The notes under the pieces: generated by a model
The model's input: the letters and a program-made list of their open reading frames with translations, nothing else
Told to the model about the DNA's origin: nothing
Database searches by the model: none
In this document: in pieces, positions 26,261-35,362 of the stretch
How positions within the stretch are numbered: the stretch's first letter is position 1
How the letters are laid out: each line of letters opens with the position of its first letter
Program-made: the position numbers and the translations under genes
NCBI GenBank assembly: GCA_946415795.1
Contig: CAMKTW010000002.1
Coordinates: 1 to 36,599, forward strand
DNA from: an uncultured Bacteroidales bacterium
Lineage (GTDB): Bacteria > Bacteroidota > Bacteroidia > Bacteroidales > UBA932
Direction: 5' to 3'
Length of the DNA stretch: 36,599 nt

Positions 26261-27544
26261 TTAATTGTTATAGTAAAATCCGAGTTTTTCAAGGCCTGCG
26301 GCAATTTCAGGGCAGCTGCCGAAAAGGTTCCAGAGCAGACCGCTACGGTAGTTTTCTATCATTACCGCTTCAGGCCCCTGGTCAATAGCCAGATAGTGTT
26401 CAAGCACCTGCCTGTCTTCCGGCAGGGTATAATTGATTGCGTCATAGAAGCCGTAGGGGCCGAAGGTGCGTTTGTCGCCGAGCAGGCGGCGGATGACGGC
26501 CATACTCTCTTCAGGAGTATAGACTATTGAAGACACCGCTGCGGTGGGGCTCACCGTGCCGTTCTCCTCAGGCGTGCCGGGATAGTGGCCGGCATAGCCC
26601 AGCAGGACGTCGTCGCTGCTGGTGAATCCCCAGAAATCCTCTCCCAGCTGCTTTTCCGGGTGGTCCATAGCATAAGCGCGGTGAATCAGGCACTGGTTGC
26701 GGTTGCGCTCAAAGTAGTCGGTATGGCCGTCGCTGAGGCCGCGAGGGTCAAGGCCGAGGAAGGAGTAGTGGGTAAAGAACAGCGGCCCGCCGTAGGGCAT
26801 CCCGATGGTGAGCGGGATGCCGTAGTACTCGTTGCCGTTGTAGTAGTAGGGGCTGGTCTTGTACGACGCCTCGTAGCACTCTCTGGTGATGGGAAAAGTG
26901 GGCGATGATGCCGCCAGAATGTAGGTAATCAGCGTTTCGTCAAAGCCGCGTATGCGGTGGTTCATCTTGAAGCCGTAGTTCTTGGACCAGTGCCAGTAGA
27001 GGCTGTCGGTGGCCTGTGTGTACCAGTTCCACTCTATGCCCCGCCAGAGGCTGTCGCAGCGGGCCTTGATGCCTTCGTCCCCGGTCCACTGACGGGTTGT
27101 GAGGATGCCTGCGGTAAGGAAGGCCGTCTCCACCAGGTCACCTCCGTCGTCGTATTTGCTGAACGGATAAGCCTCGCCGCTGTCGCCGTCGTACCAGTGG
27201 GCCCAGGCGCCGTGGAATCGCTCTATGCGCTCCAGGGAAGAGATGATTTTCTCCAGGCGCCGCTCCCCCTCTTCGCGAGGGTAATAACCCCGCTCGGCGC
27301 CGGCGATTATCGCCATCATACCAAATCCGGTGCCGCCGGTGGTTACTATATTGCCGTGGACGTCATCGTTGCGCTCGCGGGCCATTCCGGTATTGGGCTC
27401 GGCGAATTCTGTAAAATACTTGATGGTGGCCTGCTCGATGCGGTCCAGGATGGCTTCGTCGCTCTCCTGCTTAGGGGTGCAGGCCGGTGTCAAAGTGGCT
27501 ATGGCGATAAGCACTATGGCAAACGCCGTCAATGGACGCTTCAT
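26261..27544 (-). CDS. GH144/glucoamylase-like family lipoprotein
   Basis: 427 aa; lipobox TLTPACTPK; IKYFTEFAEPNTGMARERNDDVHGNIVTTGGTGFGMMAIIAGAERGYYPREEG; HYLAIDQGPEAVMIENYRSGLLWNLF; paralogous to 19178-20815. Confidence 0.88.
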   Translation of the reverse strand: MKRPLTAFAIVLIAIATLTPACTPKQESDEAILDRIEQATIKYFTEFAEPNTGMARERNDDVHGNIVTTGGTGFGMMAIIAGAERGYYPREEGERRLEKIISSLERIERFHGAWAHWYDGDSGEAYPFSKYDDGGDLVETAFLTAGILTTRQWTGDEGIKARCDSLWRGIEWNWYTQATDSLYWHWSKNYGFKMNHRIRGFDETLITYILAASSPTFPITRECYEASYKTSPYYYNGNEYYGIPLTIGMPYGGPLFFTHYSFLGLDPRGLSDGHTDYFERNRNQCLIHRAYAMDHPEKQLGEDFWGFTSSDDVLLGYAGHYPGTPEENGTVSPTAAVSSIVYTPEESMAVIRRLLGDKRTFGPYGFYDAINYTLPEDRQVLEHYLAIDQGPEAVMIENYRSGLLWNLFGSCPEIAAGLEKLGFYYNN

Positions 27545-27547
27545 AAG

Positions 27548-29791
27548 TTATTCGTTGTAGGTGAAGGTTGCGTACTCCTGGCAGTCAGATGCGGGCCCGA
27601 TGAACAGGCGGAATTCTCCAGCTTCGGGGCCGAAAGTCAGGTCTTTGCGCCAGAAAGATATAAGTTCAGGAGTTATTTCAAACTCCACGGTGCGGCTCTC
27701 GCCGGGGGCCAGGGTGACGCGCTCAAAGCCCTTGAGCTGCTTGACGGGGCGGGTCACGCTGCCCACCATATCGCGCAGATAGAGCTGAACCACCTCGGTG
27801 CCCTCGCGACTGCCGGTATTGGTTACAGTGGCCTTGGCGGTGATGCTTCCTTTGGGACCGAAGTTATCGGCGGAGAGTTCGGGTTTACCGTAGCTGAAAG
27901 TGGTGTAGGTGAGGCCGTAGCCGAAAGGGTAGAGCGGTTCGTTTTCGCAGTCGAGGTAGCGGCTCTCATATTTGACGCCGGGGTGCACGTATGGCCTGCC
28001 GGTATTCTTCGCATAATAGTAGATGGGGACCTGTCCCAAAGTACGGGGGAATGTCACTGAAAGGCGGCCGCTGGGGCTGGCATCGCCAAAGAGCAGCCGG
28101 GCTACGGCCTCTCCGCCCATGGTTCCTGGGAACCAGGCCTCGAGTATGGCGTCTGCCATACCGCTCTCTTCGCTGAGGTCCAGGGGACGGCCGTTCATCA
28201 GTACAATCGTGACAGGTTTGCCGGTGGCGGCTACGGCCTTGAGCAGTTCAGTCTGGATTTCAGGCAGCCTTATGGATGTGCGGCTGGCCGCCTCTCCACT
28301 CCAGTCGCACGATTCGCCCAGCACCATAATCACCGCCTCTGCGCTGCGGGCAGCAGTTACGGCCGCGCCAAAGCCTGTTTTGACATCTCCGTCAAGTTCG
28401 CAGCCCCTGACGTATATGATTCTGTCAGAATAATCCCTGATGCCGTCCAGTATGCTCTTGACGCCTTCCACCTGGCCGGCGCCGCGCCAGCTGGCCAGCA
28501 GGTCGTCAGCGGAGTCGGCGAGAGGCCCTATTACTGCAATGCGTGCACCCTTTGCCAGCGGCAGGGCGTTGTCGTTCTTGAGCAGTACGCAACTCTCCTC
28601 TGCCAGGGTGCGGGCTGTGAGCAGATTGGCCCCGGTCTTGGTCTCGGCCGCCTCACGCTCTGCGCTGCAGTACCTGAACGGGTCTTGGAACAGCCCCAGG
28701 CGGGCTTTCACGGTGAGCACGCGGCGCACAGCTTCTTCCAGGGTCTTGCGGCTGACCTTGCCCTCTTCCACGGCCTTCTTCAGGAAATCTGAGAAGCCGC
28801 CGCTCTGCATGTCCATATCGTTGCCGGCGTTCAGAGCCTGTATGCTGGCATCCTCCAAATCGCGGCTGGTGCCGTGGTTAATCATCTCCATTATGCCGGT
28901 GTAATCGCTCACCACAAAACCGTCGAACCCCCACTCGTGGCGCAGTATCTCTGTAAGCAGGTGGGAGTTGGCCGTGGCCGGGATGCCGTCGTATTCGTTG
29001 AACGATGCCATAACCGTCTGCGCTCCTGCATCCACCGCAGCTTTGTAGGGGGGCAGGTAGAACTCGCGCAGCCAGCGTTCGCTCATATCCACGGTGTTAT
29101 AGTCGCGGCCGGCGTGGGGTGCCCCGTACGCGGCAAAGTGTTTCACGCAAGCGGCGATAGTCAGGGGGTCTTCAAGATCCTCCCCCTGGTATCCATATAC
29201 CATTGCGCGGGCCACGGCGCTGCCCAGAAAGGCATCTTCACCGGCGCCCTCGCTGATACGGCCCCATCTGGGCTCCACGCATATGTCGCACATTGGGGAA
29301 TAGGTCCAGTGGAGTCCGGCTGCGGCGGCCTCGCGGGCTGCGACGCGGGCGCTCTCCTTTATGAGGGGCATATCCCAGCTGGCGCTGATGCCCAGATTTA
29401 TCGGGAATATGGTGCGGAAGCCGTGGATTACGTCGTAGCCAAATAGCAGGGGAATTCCCAGGCGGGTTTCATTCACCGCAATCTCCTGCAGCTTCCGGGT
29501 GTAATCTGCAGTATAGGCGTTGAAGATATTGCCGCATTTTCCGGCACGGATGTCATCTACATAGCCGTCTCGGATGCTGGGACCGGTGACATCCCAGTCG
29601 GAGGTGTAAAGCACCAGCTGGCCGATCATCTCATCCAGCGTCATTACACGAAGCAGGGAGTCGACTATCGGGTATGTCTTGTTATAGTTGACAGCTCTTG
29701 CCGGGTCGTCTGGCGGGCATACGTCAGGTTTGTTGCCGCAGCATTCTGTCAGCAGCAGGAGAGTCAGGAGGAACAAAAGGATATTTCTCAT
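27548..29791 (-). CDS. GH3-family beta-glucosidase
   Basis: 747 aa; GIPLLFGYDVIHGFRTIFPINLGISASWD, GYQGEDLEDPLTIAACVKHFAAYGAPHAGRDYNTVDMSERWLREFYLPPYKA, FVVSDYTGIMEM, C-terminal fibronectin III-like domain. Confidence 0.95.
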   Translation of the reverse strand: MRNILLFLLTLLLLTECCGNKPDVCPPDDPARAVNYNKTYPIVDSLLRVMTLDEMIGQLVLYTSDWDVTGPSIRDGYVDDIRAGKCGNIFNAYTADYTRKLQEIAVNETRLGIPLLFGYDVIHGFRTIFPINLGISASWDMPLIKESARVAAREAAAAGLHWTYSPMCDICVEPRWGRISEGAGEDAFLGSAVARAMVYGYQGEDLEDPLTIAACVKHFAAYGAPHAGRDYNTVDMSERWLREFYLPPYKAAVDAGAQTVMASFNEYDGIPATANSHLLTEILRHEWGFDGFVVSDYTGIMEMINHGTSRDLEDASIQALNAGNDMDMQSGGFSDFLKKAVEEGKVSRKTLEEAVRRVLTVKARLGLFQDPFRYCSAEREAAETKTGANLLTARTLAEESCVLLKNDNALPLAKGARIAVIGPLADSADDLLASWRGAGQVEGVKSILDGIRDYSDRIIYVRGCELDGDVKTGFGAAVTAARSAEAVIMVLGESCDWSGEAASRTSIRLPEIQTELLKAVAATGKPVTIVLMNGRPLDLSEESGMADAILEAWFPGTMGGEAVARLLFGDASPSGRLSVTFPRTLGQVPIYYYAKNTGRPYVHPGVKYESRYLDCENEPLYPFGYGLTYTTFSYGKPELSADNFGPKGSITAKATVTNTGSREGTEVVQLYLRDMVGSVTRPVKQLKGFERVTLAPGESRTVEFEITPELISFWRKDLTFGPEAGEFRLFIGPASDCQEYATFTYNE

Positions 29792-29870
29792 ATACCTATA
29801 CTTAAATACTTTATAAATATAGGTACAAAAAAGAAATATTCCGAAATATTTCGCGAAGAAAGAGAAAAAA

Positions 29871-30908
29871 TTATCGGTTTACTTCAACACGGACACCCTT
29901 TTCTGAAGATTCAAGGGCGCCGAAAATGGCACGCATAGCGGTGAGGACCTCTCCGCCGCTTACAGGAGGCTGAACGCCTTTTTCAAGGGCGTCTATGAAG
30001 GCGTCCATCACGCCAGATTTGGTCTGGTTGTCGTTGGTCTGGATGCGGTCTATATCCAGCGTCTGGACCGTGCCGTCCTTGCCGATAACCTTGAGCGAGC
30101 AGGCGGGGTCGTCGTAAATACGGATGATGCCTTCTGTGCCGTAAATGATGGTGGAGTTGTCCTCCTGGCCGTAGAAGGTCCAGCTGGCGGTCATCGTGCC
30201 CACTGCGCCGCCGGCCATCTCAAAGATGCATATCGCATTGTCGTCCACACCGATGGGGCTTCCGTCTGCATAACACTTGTCTATAGTGGAGATACGCGCA
30301 GTAACGGCGGTGATGGTGTCGTCCAGGATATACTGTATCAGGTCGGTCTTGTGGATGCCAAGGTCGGCCAGAACGCCCATCACGGCAGCCTTCTTGTCAA
30401 AGAACCAGGTGCCGGGACCGGGGGTGATGCTCCAAGTCTCCGGGCCGGAGTGGCCGAAAGTCGTGCGGAAAGAGACAACCTTGCCGATTGCCCCCTCTTT
30501 TATCAGTTTCCTCGCCTGGGCGTGCGCAAGGGCAAAGCGCTGGTTCTGCCCAATCATCAGATAGCGGCCGTACTGCCTGGAGGCAGCCACCATCCGTTCG
30601 CAATCTTCAATATTGGTGGCCATAGGCTTCTCGCAGAGCACGTGCTTGCCCGCCTTGAGGGCGGCGATGGTGACATCGGCGTGCATATTGTTGGCCACGC
30701 ATACGCTCACGGCATCGATTGTCGGGTCGGCAAGCAAATCTTCCACAGTGTCAAATACTTTTCCGCCATATTTGGCAGCCATCTGCTCTGCCCGTTCCCG
30801 GGCGAGGTCAAAATAGCCCACCAGACGGGCGTTGGGATTGTCAGAATACTCGGGGATATGTCTCACTTGAGAGATTTTGCCGCAGCCGATAATGCCGATG
30901 CCTTTCAT
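29871..30908 (-). CDS. Gfo/Idh/MocA-family oxidoreductase
   Basis: 345 aa; GIIGCGKISQVRHIPEYSDNPNARLVGYFDL..., VLCEKPMATNIEDCERMV. Confidence 0.95.
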   Translation of the reverse strand: MKGIGIIGCGKISQVRHIPEYSDNPNARLVGYFDLARERAEQMAAKYGGKVFDTVEDLLADPTIDAVSVCVANNMHADVTIAALKAGKHVLCEKPMATNIEDCERMVAASRQYGRYLMIGQNQRFALAHAQARKLIKEGAIGKVVSFRTTFGHSGPETWSITPGPGTWFFDKKAAVMGVLADLGIHKTDLIQYILDDTITAVTARISTIDKCYADGSPIGVDDNAICIFEMAGGAVGTMTASWTFYGQEDNSTIIYGTEGIIRIYDDPACSLKVIGKDGTVQTLDIDRIQTNDNQTKSGVMDAFIDALEKGVQPPVSGGEVLTAMRAIFGALESSEKGVRVEVNR

Positions 30909-30969
30909 AGAACAGTTTTTGGTTGATTACGACCATAAAAGTAATAAAATATTTCCTTACCTTAGTGGT

Positions 30970-31758
30970 ATGAAAAGAATTCTTTTGGTATTGACGGTGG
31001 CGGTGATGACCACCTCCTGCGGAGTCCTTGCAAATGTGGATGCCTCCAGAGCACTGTATGGTGCCACAAAAGCGTTGCAGGCGGCCACGATAACCGACGA
31101 GCAGGTACAATCTTATATGAGGCAGTATGTTGCAAAACTGGACGCATCCAACAAGATATGTGCGGCCAACAACTCCTATAGCCGTCGTCTGGCGACCCTC
31201 ACCAAGGGATTGACCGATGTGGACGGGCTGCCGCTCAATTTCAAGGTTTATCAGACAAACCAGGTGAACGCCTTTGCCTGTGCCGATGGCAGCGTTAGGG
31301 TCTATAGCGGCCTAATGGATTTGCTCACCGATGATGAGGTGCTGGGTGTAATTGGCCACGAGATAGGCCACGTGGCGCTGAAACACTCCAAGAAGGAGGT
31401 ACAGAACGCATACCTTACCAGCGCCGTGCTCGACGGCCTGGCATCTACAAGTACCACAATCGCCACCCTGACGGATTCGCAGCTGGGCGCGCTGGGAGAG
31501 GCTGCTCTGAATGCCAGATATTCAAAGAAGCAGGAGAATGAAGCTGATGATTATGGCTATGAATTCCTGAAAACGCACGGGAAGAATCCCGTTGCAATGA
31601 TAAAGAGCTTCCAGAAGATGCTGGCTCTCAAGAATGCCTCCGGTGCGAAATCAAGCAGTGGAGTGAACCAGCTGCTCTCTTCACACCCTGAGCTGGAGAC
31701 ACGCATATCCCGCATCACCCAGAAGGCGATAGCTGACGGATATATTAAAGTAAAATAA
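30970..31758 (+). CDS. M48-family metallopeptidase lipoprotein
   Basis: Start moved from 30877 to the ATG at 30970 (MKRILLVLTVAVMTTSCGVLAN lipobox); GHEIGHVALKHSKKEV, ENEADDYGYEFL. Confidence 0.93.
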   Translation: MKRILLVLTVAVMTTSCGVLANVDASRALYGATKALQAATITDEQVQSYMRQYVAKLDASNKICAANNSYSRRLATLTKGLTDVDGLPLNFKVYQTNQVNAFACADGSVRVYSGLMDLLTDDEVLGVIGHEIGHVALKHSKKEVQNAYLTSAVLDGLASTSTTIATLTDSQLGALGEAALNARYSKKQENEADDYGYEFLKTHGKNPVAMIKSFQKMLALKNASGAKSSSGVNQLLSSHPELETRISRITQKAIADGYIKVK

Positions 31759-31785
31759 AAAGAGCGTCGCTCTTGTTTTATTTGG
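31758..31785. terminator. Terminator-like hairpin between convergent genes
   Basis: aagagc-gtc-gctctt flanked by A-rich and T-rich tracts; overlaps the rubredoxin stop codon. Confidence 0.5.
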
Positions 31786-31939
31786 CGGGGCTGAAGTCTT
31801 CTTTGCCTACGCCGCACAGGGGGCAAACCCAGTCTGCGGGGAGATCTTCGAAAGAGGTGCCGGGAGCGATGCCGTTATCGGGATCACCGGCTGCGGGGTC
31901 GTATTCATACCCGCAAACGTTGCATACGTACTTGCTCAT
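31778..31939 (-). CDS. Rubredoxin
   Basis: 53 aa within the longer listed [56 protein letters not shown]; two CxxCG motifs. Confidence 0.96.
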   Translation of the reverse strand: MSKYVCNVCGYEYDPAAGDPDNGIAPGTSFEDLPADWVCPLCGVGKEDFSPAK

Positions 31940-31946
31940 AATGTGA

Positions 31947-33146
31947 TTATTGGATTCTCTTGACAAATTCGCGTCCATATTCTTCGCACTCGGCGAGAGC
32001 CGCCTCGTCGGGGACCCAGAGAGTGCGCAGGCCGTCATCGACCACCGATATGCCCGCCTCGGTGAGCAGCGCGGAGAGCTGTTTGACGGCTTCGCCGCTC
32101 CAGCCATACGACCCAAACGCCGCACCCGCTTTCTTCTTGAGCTTCATCCCCTTGACCATCTCCATCAAGCCCGCGATGGCGTATGAATGACCGTTGTTGA
32201 TGGTGGGAGAGCCCACAATCAGGGCGCTGGAGTGGAATATCTCCGTGAGGATGTCATTCTTATCCTCCTTGGCAGCGTTGAAGAGCTTCACGACAGTGTC
32301 GGGCGCCGATGCCGTGATACCGCGGGCAATCGCCTCAGCCATCTTCCGGGTGCTGTTCCACATCGTATCATATACAATGGTAACCTGATTCTCGGCGTAA
32401 GCATCAGCCCAAAGAATATATTTTTCTATAATTTTTTCCGGCTCCTTGCGCCAGATTACTCCGTGACTGGGGCAAATGAACGTCAGCGGCAGGTTCATAG
32501 CCAGTATCTCCTTCACCTTGCGGGTCACCATAGGGCAGAAGGGAGCCAGGATGTTGGCAAAGTATTTCTCCGCTTCGGCCATCATCTCCGCTTCAGGGAC
32601 CTCGTCGTTGAAAAGGCTCTCGCTGGCATAATGCTGTCCGAAGCCGTCATTGCTGAACAGGATGCCGCCGCAGCCGTCGTAGTAGCTGAACATAGTATCG
32701 GGCCAGTGGAGCATAGGCGCCTCGATGAAGGTAAGGCTCTCGCCGCCGCCCAAATCCAGTCTGTCGCCAGTCTTGACTTTTACAAAGTTCCAATCCTGGT
32801 GGTAGTGCCCGCGGATAATGGCCTCTCCCTTGGCGGTACAGTATATCGGGGTGCCGGGAATGGCGCGCATCAGCTCAACGAGGGCGCCGGAATGGTCGCT
32901 TTCATTGTGCTGCATAATTATGGCGTCAATCTGCCCTAAATCAATCTCCTGCTTAAGTCTTGCCACGAACTCGCGGTCGTAGGGACCCCACACGGTGTCA
33001 ATCAGAACCGTCTTGGATGCGCCGCGCAGCAGATAGGCGTTGTAGCTTGACCCGCGGCGGGTGCTGAGCTCGTTGCCGTGGAACATTTTGAGCTCCCAGT
33101 CGGTCTTGCCGACCCAAGAGATGTTTTTGGTTATTCTCTTTGCCAT
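31947..33146 (-). CDS. Flavodiiron protein (FprA-type A flavoprotein)
   Basis: 399 aa; [14 protein letters not shown], beta-lactamase-like diiron domain, C-terminal flavodoxin domain ([23 protein letters not shown]); adjacent rubredoxin. Confidence 0.93.
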   Translation of the reverse strand: MAKRITKNISWVGKTDWELKMFHGNELSTRRGSSYNAYLLRGASKTVLIDTVWGPYDREFVARLKQEIDLGQIDAIIMQHNESDHSGALVELMRAIPGTPIYCTAKGEAIIRGHYHQDWNFVKVKTGDRLDLGGGESLTFIEAPMLHWPDTMFSYYDGCGGILFSNDGFGQHYASESLFNDEVPEAEMMAEAEKYFANILAPFCPMVTRKVKEILAMNLPLTFICPSHGVIWRKEPEKIIEKYILWADAYAENQVTIVYDTMWNSTRKMAEAIARGITASAPDTVVKLFNAAKEDKNDILTEIFHSSALIVGSPTINNGHSYAIAGLMEMVKGMKLKKKAGAAFGSYGWSGEAVKQLSALLTEAGISVVDDGLRTLWVPDEAALAECEEYGREFVKRIQ

Positions 33147-33752
33147 TTAACCAGCCTGGTTTAACACAAGTGTATCTGAGTCGCCTTCAATTGTAAAATC
33201 GACAGTGATTTCCCTTGCCGCATTGGTGGGGTTGGCGGGGATAATGATGCTTACCGTCTCGTTGCCTGTATTGCCGGAAGCGGGTTGAACGGCTACGCCG
33301 GCAGTGTTGCATTTTGCCTTCCACTGGCCGTTGGCGGTGACGATGGCCTTTATCATACCACCTTCTGCGGGAACTGTACCGGCATCTGCAGAGACAGATA
33401 CACAGGGCCTGTAACCCTGGGTGATATAGGCTAATTTGCTGCTGTAACTGTTACCATTGCTGCGGCAGTAGAACTGCACTTTAACACAGGAGGTTGTCCA
33501 GCTGTCTGTGGCAGGGATGGTAATTGTCACCACGTCATCGCCCGCTCCGTTGGCTTTGGAAACGGCAGCATTGCTGCCTTCATCCACAACTACCTTCCAG
33601 GGGAGGTCGGTCATAATCCTGACATCCACGCTCCCGCCAGTATAAGGGACGCTGGACAGGCTGGGCGTTATCTGAATTGTGGGGGAGAAATTCTCCGAGC
33701 AAGCGCAAATCAGCGGCAGGACCGCAATCAGTATTAAAAAGGCTTTCTTCAT
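33147..33752 (-). CDS. Lipoprotein with two BACON-like Ig domains
   Basis: Start moved to MKKAFLILIAVLPLICACSEN at 33752; repeated VPYTGGSVDVRIMTDLPWKVVV and VPAEGGMIKAIVTANGQWKAK segments. Confidence 0.75.
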   Translation of the reverse strand: MKKAFLILIAVLPLICACSENFSPTIQITPSLSSVPYTGGSVDVRIMTDLPWKVVVDEGSNAAVSKANGAGDDVVTITIPATDSWTTSCVKVQFYCRSNGNSYSSKLAYITQGYRPCVSVSADAGTVPAEGGMIKAIVTANGQWKAKCNTAGVAVQPASGNTGNETVSIIIPANPTNAAREITVDFTIEGDSDTLVLNQAG

Positions 33753-33807
33753 ATATACCGCAAATATATTAAATTTTGTGTAACTTCGCCTAGTCAATCT
33801 GATCGGG

Positions 33808-34218
33808 ATGAAAAAGTGGTTCTTATGTGTATGTGAGATGGTTGCCGCCGCTGCCGTTCTGGTGGCGAGCCTCTCTACCGCTTCTTGCGAGAAATACATC
33901 CTTCCACATCTGGATTGCACCCTCGATACCATTTGGGCGCCCCTGGAGGGTGGTTCATATCAGATTTCAATCTCCAGCAATGTCTCGTGGGCGTTTGAAC
34001 TTTCAAGCATCCCCGCGTGGGCATCTGTCGATGTCACTTTTGGCCAGAGCGACTTTGAAGAGGCCGTGTATCCCATCAAGGTTGAGGTCCAGCCCAATGA
34101 TGGCGGATCTGACCGCAACGGGGTAATGAAATACTCTTCCCAGACCCTGTCACGCACTCTGGTAATCAGCCAGAAGGGCCCGGCAACCGGTCAGGACACC
34201 GAAACCACCGCGGAGTAA
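33808..34218 (+). CDS. BACON-like single-domain lipoprotein
   Basis: 136 aa; LSTASCEKY lipobox; WAPLEGGSYQISISSNVSWAFELSSIPAWASVD. Confidence 0.65.
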   Translation: MKKWFLCVCEMVAAAAVLVASLSTASCEKYILPHLDCTLDTIWAPLEGGSYQISISSNVSWAFELSSIPAWASVDVTFGQSDFEEAVYPIKVEVQPNDGGSDRNGVMKYSSQTLSRTLVISQKGPATGQDTETTAE

Positions 34219-34224
34219 CTCATA

Positions 34225-34833
34225 ATGAAAAAGGTTTGTCTTATACTACTCTCAGGAATATTGATGTTGTCTGCTTGTCACAAGGACATCTGGGACAGGC
34301 TGAACGACCACGAAGAGCGGATCGCCAAGCTGGAAGTTATTTGTAATCAGCTTAACACCAATATCAGTTCTCTGCAGGCCATAGTAAATGCAATCAAAGA
34401 AAGGGATAGTGTAAAAGACGTTGTTCCCGTTATGGATAACGGGACGGTCATAGGTTACACCATTTCATTTACCGCAAGCAATCCAATCACTATTTACAAC
34501 GGCACAGACGGGAACATCCCTCTGGTAGGCATCAGTCAGGACACAGACGGTGTCTGGTACTGGACGCAGGATGGAGAGTGGATACTCGATCCGGATAACA
34601 AAAAAGTCCGTGCTGACGGCATTACCCCTCGTCTGAAGATAGAAGAGGACTTCTGGTGGGTGTCTTACGATAACGGCAAGTCCTGGTCAAAACTGGCTCG
34701 CGCCGCTGACGGGCAAGGCGCCGGAAGTATAATCCAGAATATCCGTCAAGACGAGAACTACGTTTACATAGTTCTCGCCAACGGAGAGGAGATCAAAATC
34801 GCCAAAGGCGGGTTGCACTGGGTTTACGTATAA
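34225..34833 (+). CDS. DUF4988 / PL29-N-terminal-like lipoprotein
   Basis: 202 aa; MLSACHKDIWDRLNDHEERIAKLEVICNQLNTNISSLQAIVNAI (coiled coil), GYTISFTASNPITIYNGTDGNIPLVGISQDTDGVWYWT. Confidence 0.75.
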   Translation: MKKVCLILLSGILMLSACHKDIWDRLNDHEERIAKLEVICNQLNTNISSLQAIVNAIKERDSVKDVVPVMDNGTVIGYTISFTASNPITIYNGTDGNIPLVGISQDTDGVWYWTQDGEWILDPDNKKVRADGITPRLKIEEDFWWVSYDNGKSWSKLARAADGQGAGSIIQNIRQDENYVYIVLANGEEIKIAKGGLHWVYV

Positions 34834-34908
34834 CCCCGCCGTTTTCTTATGAAACGGCATCATTGAGTTCCAAATGGATTTGGAGTCCTTTAACGGATTC
34901 AACCCCGA

Positions 34909-35358
34909 TTAACGATTGGATAACATAGACCATCCGATTGCTACGTACGATTCATTGTTCCTTACGAAGGGGTAAACAACAGCCATGGTATTATTATCCT
35001 CATTTGAATATACCTCGGTGTTGTTGAATAGCCCTAAATGAGTATATCCTTTTAGATAACGGTTGCCAATTGATTCGACGTCTTCTTCTTTGCCTGGTAA
35101 CAGAACAAGAGTTGAAGAAAGAAATGCTGAGGAGAATTGATAAGCAACCACTGCGAATTCTTTATAGTCTGAGAAATACATGGTGGTTTCATCCTCGGTA
35201 AAATGAGTTTTTCCCATTTTGTCTGCAACTTCAGATCTTGTTTTTCCCCAATCAAGACAAACCTGTTTTCCGGCATCAGTTGAACCGCCGTTCTTTTCAC
35301 ATGCAAAGAAAAAAGCAGAGCAGATAGATAGCGTAATAAGTATAGTGAGACGTTTCAT
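34909..35358 (-). CDS. Hypothetical lipoprotein, 149 aa
   Basis: MKRLTILITLSICSAFFFACEKNGGSTDAGKQV lipobox; 4 nt downstream of the Big_2 protein. Confidence 0.75.
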   Translation of the reverse strand: MKRLTILITLSICSAFFFACEKNGGSTDAGKQVCLDWGKTRSEVADKMGKTHFTEDETTMYFSDYKEFAVVAYQFSSAFLSSTLVLLPGKEEDVESIGNRYLKGYTHLGLFNNTEVYSNEDNNTMAVVYPFVRNNESYVAIGWSMLSNR

Positions 35359-35362
35359 AGGG

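Noticed and set aside
26957-28060. 367-aa plus-strand ORF
   Set aside because: Antisense to the GH144-like and GH3 genes; shadow ORF.
31778-33146. Rubredoxin plus flavodiiron protein as a novel redox system
   Set aside because: A well-known O2/NO-detoxifying pair in anaerobes; ordinary.
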